Origin: Clostridiales bacterium UBA3680
GTDB taxonomy: Bacteria > Bacillota > Clostridia > Lachnospirales > CAG-274
Direction: 5' to 3'
DNA: 6,715 nucleotides
Assembly: GCA_002372875.1 (NCBI GenBank)
Contig: DFJD01000103.1
Coordinates: 2,457 to 9,171 of the forward strand
The notes below the pieces were generated by a model. The model worked only from the letters and a program-made list of their open reading frames with translations. It was not told the origin of the DNA and ran no database searches. Positions 1-5,391 of this stretch are shown piece by piece. Within the stretch, counting starts at the first letter, position 1. Each line of letters starts with the position of its first letter. Position numbers and translations under genes: made by a program.

Positions 1-39
1 CCCCTCAACGTAGCTTCCGGCTACGCCCTCGGGGCTTTT
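1..39. repeat. GC-rich hairpin at the left edge, possible end of a dispersed palindromic repeat or a terminator
   Basis: CGTAGC (9-14) pairs perfectly with GCTACG (20-25) around a 5-nt loop. CCCC (1-4) can pair with GGGG (31-34) outside it, and four T residues follow at 36-39. GCCC (25-28) and GGGC (32-35) could form a competing small hairpin, and CCCTC occurs twice (2-6 and 26-30). The window cuts it at base 1, so its full extent is unknown. It could be the terminator of an unseen upstream gene or one arm of a dispersed repeat; short GC-rich palindromes of this look are scattered through many clostridial genomes, but I could not search for copies. The strand reading towards base 1 is also open for 19 codons from an ATG at 57, without a ribosome binding site, so I do not call it a gene. 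Confidence 0.4.
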
Positions 40-163
40 CCTTGTCTGCGAAAACATTAACTCAAATCTGCTTCAAGTGAATTAATCAGTGTTTCCTTTA
101 AAATAAGAGGGAAAAACGTAGGTCTTATGGTCTTTTTATTGTTTGATATAGTTTTTTATCTAT

Positions 164-194
164 AAGCGGTGCGGTAAAGCGAGCCGCTTTTTTT
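164..194 (+). terminator. Rho-independent terminator before the nusB operon
   Basis: AAGCGG (164-169) pairs with CCGCTT (184-189), and a run of seven T residues covers 188-194. Inside the loop, GC (171-172) can pair with GC (179-180). Because GCGG occurs twice (166-169 and 171-174), a second register with CCGC (184-187) is also possible. It most likely ends transcription coming from the left, separating an unseen gene from the operon whose promoter begins at 250. Read on the other strand the stem lacks a good U-tract, so it looks one-directional. Confidence 0.65.
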
Positions 195-244
195 GTGCAA
201 GTCGGAAAGGTAAAATGTAGAGCAGTTTAATATTTGTGGACTTT

Positions 245-260
245 TTATATTGCAATATAA
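245..260. promoter_or_regulatory. Perfect 16-bp palindrome over the -35 region, possible operator
   Basis: TTATATTGCAATATAA reads the same on both strands over all 16 bases; the symmetry breaks at 244/261. It covers the proposed -35 hexamer (250-255) and lies upstream of the expected transcript start, so it would act as DNA rather than as an RNA hairpin. That position suits a dimeric repressor blocking RNA polymerase. It does not match the operator consensus of LexA, HrcA (CIRCE), FapR, Rex or NrdR as I know them. A chance palindrome in AT-rich DNA remains possible. Confidence 0.35.
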
Positions 261-277
261 CAGGTTTGTGGTATAAT
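250..277 (+). promoter_or_regulatory. Sigma-A type promoter of the nusB operon with extended -10
   Basis: A consensus -10 hexamer TATAAT (272-277) is preceded by TGG (269-271), giving the extended -10 form TGnTATAAT. TTGCAA (250-255) lies 16 bp upstream and matches the -35 consensus at four of six positions, which an extended -10 can tolerate. The transcript would start near 284, leaving a leader of about 30 nt before the nusB start at 314. It is the only strong promoter I see, and the genes behind it are too closely packed to leave room for others between them. Confidence 0.7.
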
Positions 278-303
278 AAAATGGCAAATGTGTACAGAAA
301 ATC

Positions 304-307
304 GAGG
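304..307 (+). promoter_or_regulatory. Ribosome binding site that sets the nusB start
   Basis: GAGG lies 6 nt before the ATG at 314. In-frame ATGs also occur at 236 and 281, but the first is upstream of the promoter and the second sits almost at the expected transcript start, so neither should be used from this promoter. Confidence 0.7.
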
Positions 308-313
308 TATATT

Positions 314-793
314 ATGACAAGAAGAGAAGCAAGAGAACACCTTTTTAAGCTTGTTTTCCAAACAGAATTCAGAGAAGACGAAGCTACGGAGGATATGCTC
401 GAAACATACATTCAAGAGGGCGTGGATACAACGGACCTCACTCAAAGAGAAGACGAAGAGGGTAATATCATTCCCCCGCACGGTCTTTACAATTACATAA
501 AAGAGTCCTATTTTGGAATAAAAGAAAATTTAAAACAGATAGATGCCTATATTGAAAAATATTCGGCATGGGATACCGGCAGAATATCAAAAACCAATTT
601 GGGGCTGCTTCGTTTGGGGATATACGAGATAGTTTTTTCGGAGGATATACCCAATGCGGTTGCCGTAAACGAGGCTGTTTTGCTTGCGAAAAAATACGGA
701 GAAGATAAGGCATCTGCGTTTGTAAACGGTGTGCTTGCCAAGGTCTTAGCGGAGAAGAGCAATGAGAACACTGACGGTAACTCAGATAAATAA
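314..793 (+). CDS. nusB: Transcription antitermination factor NusB
   Basis: NusB is an RNA-binding protein that pairs with NusE (ribosomal protein S10) on boxA RNA and keeps RNA polymerase elongating through rRNA operons. The product has 159 residues. The N-terminus (RREAREHLFKLVFQTEF, residues 3-19) is the usual first helix. The most diagnostic part is the C-terminal helix pair with AVNEAVLLAKKYGED (117-131) followed by FVNGVLAKV (136-144). Many NusB proteins have 130-150 residues; the extra length here is an acidic stretch around 37-58 and a polar tail after 147. The start at 314 follows GAGG at 6 nt spacing and begins with the family's conserved N-terminus; a longer frame to 236 would pass through the promoter. 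It is the first gene of the operon, and its last 32 nt overlap the start of xseA. The family call is secure; binding to boxA here is inferred. Confidence 0.95.
   Translation: MTRREAREHLFKLVFQTEFREDEATEDMLETYIQEGVDTTDLTQREDEEGNIIPPHGLYNYIKESYFGIKENLKQIDAYIEKYSAWDTGRISKTNLGLLRLGIYEIVFSEDIPNAVAVNEAVLLAKKYGEDKASAFVNGVLAKVLAEKSNENTDGNSDK
751..757 (+). promoter_or_regulatory. xseA ribosome binding site inside the nusB coding region
   Basis: GGAGAAG lies within the last codons of nusB, with GGAG 7 nt before the xseA ATG at 762. Ribosomes finishing nusB pass over this site and end 32 nt inside xseA, which favours translational coupling. It also fixes the xseA start, because the protein then begins exactly where the family's N-terminal OB fold begins. 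Confidence 0.7.
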
Positions 794-1946
794 TTATGTA
801 AAGAATCTTATAGAAAACGATATTTTCCTTTCGGGGCTCAATGTGGAGGGGGAGATATCAAACTTTAAAAGTCACACTTCGGGGCATCTCTACTTTCGTC
901 TTAAAGACGAGGGCGCGGAGCTTGATTGCGTAATGTTTTCTTCAAGAGCGAAAAACCTTAAATTTCTTCCAGAGGACGGAATGAAGGTCATTTTGACAGG
1001 TAGAGTATCTCTTTACGAAAAAACGGGAAAATATCAGTTTTATGCCGACAGAATGGTCCCTTCGGGGAAGGGTGCTCTTTATGCTGCCTATGAACAGCTC
1101 AAAAATCGGCTTAATGAGGCAGGAGTTTTTGATGAAAAATATAAGAAGGATTTGCCGGAGTACCCGAAAACGGTGGCTGTCATAACTTCTCCCACAGGAG
1201 CGGCGGTCAAGGATGTTATTAGAGTGATATCAAGAAGAAGTCCTTCCACCGAAATAGTGGTAATGCCTGTGCTTGTGCAGGGAGAATCGGCAGCTCCCGA
1301 TATTGTGCGGGGAATTGAAGCGGTAAATCGTTGGGGCGGAGCCGATGTTATCATTTTGGGCAGAGGCGGAGGTTCCATAGAGGATTTGTGGGCTTTTAAC
1401 GAGGAAATGGTGGCAAGGGCGATATTCCGGTCGCATATACCGATAATTACCGGTATAGGACATCAGACAGATACCACCATTGCCGACTTTGTAGCCGATG
1501 CTTTCGCTCCCACACCATCGGCGGCGGCGGAAAGAGCCGTAAGGGAGAGCAAAGATACAGTTGTGATTTTGAATAAGCTTACAAAACAGCTTGAAAATGC
1601 TGTCGCCTCCAAAATAAGCAATTATGAATATCGATATTCCCTTGCGGTCAACAAAAGGGGATATGTGAGCTTTGAAAGGGCGTTAGACGAAAAATCGGAA
1701 AGGCTTGAATACTTTGTTTCGTCCATGAGAAAGACTGTCGATGCAAAACTTTCAAAAGAGGAAGCCTTGCTTAAAAGCTATGCCGACTCTCTTGAAAACA
1801 GGTCTCCTTTAAGGATACTCGGGAAAGGATTTGCCCTTGTATATAAGGGAGAGGAAAGAATAAAAAAATCAACTCAGCTTGAAGAAGGCGATTTGATCAC
1901 CGTTAAATTCTCAGACGGAGATGTAGGTGCCGAGGTAAGAGGATAA
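762..1946 (+). CDS. xseA: Exodeoxyribonuclease VII large subunit
   Basis: This is the catalytic subunit of exonuclease VII, which degrades single-stranded DNA from both ends to oligonucleotides and acts in repair. The 394 residues hold an N-terminal OB-fold for ssDNA binding (about 1-100: LTVTQINNYVK at 4-14, GHLYFRLKD at 41-49), then the XseA catalytic domain. Signature motifs are ITSPTGAAVKD (141-151), GRGGGSIEDLWAFNEE (200-215), GIGHQTDTTIADFVAD (231-246) and APTPSAAAE (249-257). The residues reported as essential in the E. coli enzyme (D155, R205, H238, D241) correspond to D151, R201, H234 and D237, all present at a constant offset of four. A charged helical stretch at about 260-345, expected to bind the small subunit, precedes the closing SPLRILGKGFALVYKG segment (348-363). 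It is somewhat shorter than many homologues but appears complete. It overlaps nusB by 32 nt and is followed after one base by xseB, its partner. Confidence 0.97.
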   Translation: MRTLTVTQINNYVKNLIENDIFLSGLNVEGEISNFKSHTSGHLYFRLKDEGAELDCVMFSSRAKNLKFLPEDGMKVILTGRVSLYEKTGKYQFYADRMVPSGKGALYAAYEQLKNRLNEAGVFDEKYKKDLPEYPKTVAVITSPTGAAVKDVIRVISRRSPSTEIVVMPVLVQGESAAPDIVRGIEAVNRWGGADVIILGRGGGSIEDLWAFNEEMVARAIFRSHIPIITGIGHQTDTTIADFVADAFAPTPSAAAERAVRESKDTVVILNKLTKQLENAVASKISNYEYRYSLAVNKRGYVSFERALDEKSERLEYFVSSMRKTVDAKLSKEEALLKSYADSLENRSPLRILGKGFALVYKGEERIKKSTQLEEGDLITVKFSDGDVGAEVRG

Positions 1947-1947
1947 T

Positions 1948-2187
1948 ATGGCAAAAAAAACATTTGAAGAGGCTATGGAACGCCTTAAAATAATAGTAAA
2001 CGAAATGGAAAGCGAAGAAACGGGGCTTGATGCTTCGGTCAAGCTTTACAAAGAAGGTGTGGAGCTTGCCGTGTTTTGCAAAAAACAGCTTGACAATGCC
2101 AAGAAAGCGGTTTCCTTGCTTCATGAAAAGACGGATGGGAGCTTTTCAAAGTCGGAATTTGAGGTGAATGATAATGACATCCTTTAA
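1948..2187 (+). CDS. xseB: Exodeoxyribonuclease VII small subunit
   Basis: This is the small helical subunit of exonuclease VII; several copies bind the long helix of each XseA and are needed for a soluble, active enzyme. The 79 residues are the normal length. The conserved pattern FEEAMERLKIIVNEME (5-20) continues as LYKEGVELAVFCKKQLDNAKK (about 32-52), the usual two-helix hairpin, and ends in a short polar tail. An AAGAGGA site (1937-1943) inside the end of xseA lies 4 nt before the ATG, and only one base separates the two genes, so translation is very likely coupled. The end of the gene overlaps the start of the prenyltransferase gene. The assignment rests on sequence and on the xseA neighbour, and both agree. 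Confidence 0.95.
   Translation: MAKKTFEEAMERLKIIVNEMESEETGLDASVKLYKEGVELAVFCKKQLDNAKKAVSLLHEKTDGSFSKSEFEVNDNDIL
2161..2166 (+). promoter_or_regulatory. Ribosome binding site choosing between two ispA start codons
   Basis: GAGGTG lies inside the end of xseB. Two in-frame ATGs follow, at 2168 and 2174. The first is only 3 nt beyond GAGG, which is too close for normal initiation. The second is 7 nt beyond GAGGTG, which is near optimal. I therefore prefer 2174; the alternative adds only Met-Ile to the protein. Confidence 0.55.
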
Positions 2188-3049
2188 ACAAAGACATGAG
2201 GCGTACATAAACCAAATAGAGGCCGCACTTGACAAATATCTTGAAAGCAGACCTCCGCACGGGCTTTACGAGGCTATGAGATACAGTGTATTTGCAGGGG
2301 GAAAAAGAATAAGACCTGTGCTCATGCTTTCGGTTTGTGAGGCTCTTGGCGGAAAAGCGGAAGATGCAATGGCTTTTGCCTGTGCTCTTGAAATGCTGCA
2401 CACGGCATCGTTGATACATGACGATATGCCCGAGATAGACAATGACGAGCTGAGAAGAGGACTTCCCACCTGTCACAAAAAATTCGGACAATCTCGTGCT
2501 CTTCTTGCAGGAGATGCCCTTATGAACCTTGCATACGAAATTATAACCTCGCGCATAGCCGAAGAACCCAAGTATGCAAAAATAGGTGCCCTTATGTCAA
2601 AATGGGGAGGCAGTGAGGGTATGCTTGCAGGACAATATACAGATGTGGTTTCCGAGGGGAAAAAGATAGATGAGGAAACACTACTTTACATACATAACAA
2701 TAAAACCGGCGGCTTTATAAAGGCGGCAATGGCAGTGGGGGCAATGGTTGCAACAAATTCCGAGGATATAATAAAAAGAGCCGAATCTGTGGGAGAGGCT
2801 ATAGGTCTTGCCTTTCAGATAAAGGACGATATTCTCGACATTACACAAACAAGTGACGTATTGGGGAAGCCCGCAGGAAGCGATGAAAAAAATGAAAAAG
2901 CTACCTATGTTTCATTCTACGGGCTTGAGGGAGCAAAAGAAAAATATGGGGAGCTTTGCGAAAAAATAAGAAGGGACATTTCTTCTTTTGACGGAGATAA
3001 TAAATTTATTTCCGAATATGTTGAAATGCTTATAAACAGGAATAAATAA
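2174..3049 (+). CDS. ispA: IspA-type polyprenyl synthetase (farnesyl or geranylgeranyl diphosphate synthase)
   Basis: This trans-isoprenyl diphosphate synthase joins isopentenyl diphosphate to allylic diphosphates, feeding quinone, undecaprenyl and other lipid pathways. The 291-residue product is a full-length all-helical family member. Visible motifs are GGKRIRP (42-48, substrate diphosphate binding), the first Asp-rich motif DDMPEID (83-89) followed by RRGLPTCH, GQ at 153-154, KT (177-178), and the second Asp-rich motif KDDILD (217-222) followed by GKPAGSDEKN. The four residues between the aspartates of the first motif place it in the bacterial type II class. The fifth residue before that motif is Ala78, where bacterial farnesyl synthases usually have an aromatic residue, so the product could be longer than C15. 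The gene overlaps xseB by 14 nt. The start at 2174 is chosen from its spacing to GAGGTG. The family is certain; the chain length is not. Confidence 0.9.
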   Translation: MTSFKQRHEAYINQIEAALDKYLESRPPHGLYEAMRYSVFAGGKRIRPVLMLSVCEALGGKAEDAMAFACALEMLHTASLIHDDMPEIDNDELRRGLPTCHKKFGQSRALLAGDALMNLAYEIITSRIAEEPKYAKIGALMSKWGGSEGMLAGQYTDVVSEGKKIDEETLLYIHNNKTGGFIKAAMAVGAMVATNSEDIIKRAESVGEAIGLAFQIKDDILDITQTSDVLGKPAGSDEKNEKATYVSFYGLEGAKEKYGELCEKIRRDISSFDGDNKFISEYVEMLINRNK

Positions 3050-3050
3050 G

Positions 3051-3497
3051 ATGCATCAGCCTACAGAATTATTTAGCAATAAAGCTTTGCTTGCGGCAAT
3101 AGTTGCCTGGGCAATAGCGCAGTTTATAAAAACGGTTACGGATGTAATAGAACAGAAAAAATTCAACCTTGATATCATCTTCTCATCGGGCGGTATGCCC
3201 AGCTCACATTCATCCTTTGTAATGAGCATGGCAACGTACATGGGGCTTTCGGAGGGTTTTGACTCTCCCTTTTTCTCTATAGCGGCAATGGTCGCCATTG
3301 TTGTTATGTACGATGCCGCAGGAGTCAGAAGAGCCGCGGGAAAGCAGGCGGCATTGCTGAACAAAATGATCGATACGTTTGATTTGAAGGTGGATGAAAA
3401 ATTCAAGGAGCTTCTCGGACATACTCCCGTGCAAGTGATTGCGGGGGCGTTGCTTGGCATCATTGTCGGAAGCCTTTTTTTCTGGGCCAATATGTAA
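3051..3497 (+). CDS. DUF212 (divergent PAP2) family membrane protein, YuiD-like
   Basis: I recognise the divergent PAP2 / DUF212 family (B. subtilis YuiD is a member), whose biochemical role is not established to my knowledge. The 148 residues are the usual length. Hydrophobic segments at about 10-27, 74-88 and 127-145 are good membrane spans, and 55-67 is a weaker one. Conserved motifs are GGMPSSHSS (47-55), YDAAGVRRAAGKQA (87-100) and ELLGHTPVQVIAGALLG (120-136). PSSH resembles the PSGH motif of PAP2 phosphatases. R93/R94 and H124 could stand for other PAP2 catalytic positions, but the Asp expected four residues after the His is Gln128, so catalysis is uncertain. The gene starts one base after the ispA-type gene with only a weak CAGGAA site, and 19 nt separate it from dxs. 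Its place between two isoprenoid genes hints at a prenyl phosphate or prenyl diphosphate substrate; that is inference. Confidence 0.88.
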   Translation: MHQPTELFSNKALLAAIVAWAIAQFIKTVTDVIEQKKFNLDIIFSSGGMPSSHSSFVMSMATYMGLSEGFDSPFFSIAAMVAIVVMYDAAGVRRAAGKQAALLNKMIDTFDLKVDEKFKELLGHTPVQVIAGALLGIIVGSLFFWANM

Positions 3498-3516
3498 TAT
3501 ATGAAGAAGGTATTTT

Positions 3517-5391
3517 ATGTATCTTGAAAAAATAAATTCCCCCGAGGAGCTTAAGAAGCTTGACTTGAAAAAGCTGAAGATCCTCTCTGCGGAAATAAGA
3601 AAATTTCTTATAGAGTCGGTTTCGAAAAACGGAGGACACCTCGCCTCCAATCTGGGCGCGGTGGAACTTACCATAGCATTGCATTATTGCTTTAATGCGC
3701 CTAAGGACAAAATAATATGGGATGTGGGTCATCAGGCATACACCCATAAGATCCTTACAGGAAGAAGAGAGGGCTTTTCATCCTTGCGTAATATGGATGG
3801 TATAAGCGGATTTCCACGCCCGACAGAAAGTGTATATGACTGTTTTACGGTGGGGCACTCTTCAACATCCATAGCTGCCGCAATAGGTATGGCAAAGGCA
3901 AGAGACCTTAAAGGAGATGATTACAACATCGTTTCCGTTATAGGTGACGGAGCCATGACCGGGGGGCTTGCGTTCGAAGCTTTGAACAATGTGGGAAGAA
4001 ACAAGACCAAGCTTATAATAATACTCAACGACAATCAAATGTCTATCTCGGAAAACGTGGGCGGACTAAGCAGATATTTGAACGAGCTCAGAACAGGTGA
4101 AAAATATCTTGATGCAAAAGATGATATACAAAAACGGCTTGATAAATTACCCGTTGTTGGAGAGCCTCTTAAAAATTTCCTTGCAAACACAAAGGATAGC
4201 GTTAAAAGAACGATAATGCACGTTAATATTTTTGAGGCATTCGGTCTCAGATATTTCGGACCTGTTGACGGAAACGACCTGCAGGGGCTTATTAAAATAT
4301 TCCGTTCGGTAAAAAAAATAAACGATCCTGTGCTGATACACATAATAACAAAAAAGGGAAAGGGCTATAAACCTGCTGAGGAGCATCCGAGCGAATACCA
4401 CGGGGTTTCGGCCTTCGATCCCCACAGGGGTATAGATCTTAATAAACCCAAAACGGTACGAACATATTCCGATGTTTTCGGAGCAAAACTGCTTAGAATA
4501 GCGTCCAAAAACAAAAAGGTGTGCGCCATAACCGCGGCGATGCCTTCGGGAACGGGGCTTGATCCATTTGCAAAAACGTATCCCGACAGATTTATTGATG
4601 TGGGGATCGCGGAAGAATTTGCGGTTACCGTTTCATCGGGCCTTGCAAAGGGTGGTTTTATACCTGTGTTTGCCGTTTATTCCACGTTTTTACAAAGAGC
4701 CTACGATCAGATACTTCATGATGTATGCATACAGAAAGCTCATGTTGTTTTTGCCATAGATAGGGCAGGTATCGTGGGAAGAGACGGAGAGACTCACCAG
4801 GGAATATTTGATATTTCATATTTGGCACATATACCGAATCTTGTGGTTATGGCACCCAAAAACAAATGGGAGCTTGAGGATATGTTGGATTTTGCCATTG
4901 AATATGACGGACCTGTTGCGATAAGATACCCTCGAGGTAAAGCTGCGGAAATACTTAAGGCGGACAGAGTGCCTGTGGAGCTTGGTAAAAGCGAGGTCAT
5001 CTACAGCGGTTCACGCATTGCCGTTGTTTCCTACGGAGCAATGGTAGAAGAGGCCCTTCGGGTTTATACAAGGCTTATTTCAAAGGGGGAAGAGCCGACG
5101 GTCATAAACGCCCGTTTTGCCTCGCCTCTTGATGAGGATATGATTGCCTCACTTTGTAATGATTACGAATATGTTTTTACCATGGAGGATAATATATATT
5201 CTGCGGGGTTAGGCTGTCTTATCGGACAGAGAATGCTTGAAAGAGGGTTCAAAGGAAAGATATTCAAAATATTTTCCCTTCCCGATAAATACATTGAACA
5301 CGGTTCAAGGGAGGAACTTCTGAAAAAGTATTCTCTTGATGCCGAAAGTATAGCCGATGAGATATTAAAAATAACACAAAATGAGAGCTGA
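3517..5391 (+). CDS. dxs: 1-deoxy-D-xylulose-5-phosphate synthase
   Basis: Dxs is a cytoplasmic thiamine diphosphate enzyme that condenses pyruvate with glyceraldehyde 3-phosphate, the first and often rate-setting step of the MEP isoprenoid pathway. The 624 residues are full length. The N-terminal domain has GGHLASNLGAVELT (39-52, with His41 corresponding to E. coli His49) and the cofactor motif GDGAMTGG (143-150) with NDNQMSISENVGG (171-183). The middle domain has DVGIAEE (361-367, catalytic Glu366), AVYSTFLQRAYDQ (386-398, Tyr388) and DRAGIVGRDGETHQG (415-429, Arg416, Asp423, His427). The C-terminal transketolase domain runs from about 495. One change stands out: the usual AEQH reads AEEF, replacing the His after the catalytic Glu region with Phe368. 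A GAAGAAGG site (3503-3510) lies 6 nt before the ATG. The last 11 nt overlap tlyA. Confidence 0.96.
   Translation: MYLEKINSPEELKKLDLKKLKILSAEIRKFLIESVSKNGGHLASNLGAVELTIALHYCFNAPKDKIIWDVGHQAYTHKILTGRREGFSSLRNMDGISGFPRPTESVYDCFTVGHSSTSIAAAIGMAKARDLKGDDYNIVSVIGDGAMTGGLAFEALNNVGRNKTKLIIILNDNQMSISENVGGLSRYLNELRTGEKYLDAKDDIQKRLDKLPVVGEPLKNFLANTKDSVKRTIMHVNIFEAFGLRYFGPVDGNDLQGLIKIFRSVKKINDPVLIHIITKKGKGYKPAEEHPSEYHGVSAFDPHRGIDLNKPKTVRTYSDVFGAKLLRIASKNKKVCAITAAMPSGTGLDPFAKTYPDRFIDVGIAEEFAVTVSSGLAKGGFIPVFAVYSTFLQRAYDQILHDVCIQKAHVVFAIDRAGIVGRDGETHQGIFDISYLAHIPNLVVMAPKNKWELEDMLDFAIEYDGPVAIRYPRGKAAEILKADRVPVELGKSEVIYSGSRIAVVSYGAMVEEALRVYTRLISKGEEPTVINARFASPLDEDMIASLCNDYEYVFTMEDNIYSAGLGCLIGQRMLERGFKGKIFKIFSLPDKYIEHGSREELLKKYSLDAESIADEILKITQNES

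Noticed and set aside
236..313. A 26-codon N-terminal extension of nusB from ATG 236 (or from ATG 281)
   Set aside because: The extension runs through the promoter, has no ribosome binding site, and encodes residues absent from NusB proteins; ATG 314 follows GAGG and begins with the conserved N-terminus.
160..411. Open frame of 83 codons on the - strand across the terminator, promoter and start of nusB
   Set aside because: Low-complexity translation, no ribosome binding site, and it lies across well supported signals on the + strand.
472..2280. The same peptide PPHGLY in NusB (residues 54-59) and in the IspA-type enzyme (about 27-32), with similar DNA (474-492 and 2251-2271)
   Set aside because: Only six residues match, flanking codons diverge at once, and the proteins are unrelated; coincidence is the simplest explanation.
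3056..3490. Open frame of 144 codons on the - strand opposite the DUF212 gene
   Set aside because: It is a shadow of a strongly conserved family on the + strand; its translation resembles no family I know.
3498..3516. A possible promoter or terminator in the 19-nt gap before dxs
   Set aside because: The gap holds only the dxs ribosome binding site; the T-run at 3474-3481 has no GC-rich stem before it and is inside the DUF212 gene.
3501..3527. Eight-codon frame from ATG 3501, ahead of the dxs start
   Set aside because: It has no ribosome site of its own and is explained by the AAGAAGG sequence needed for dxs.
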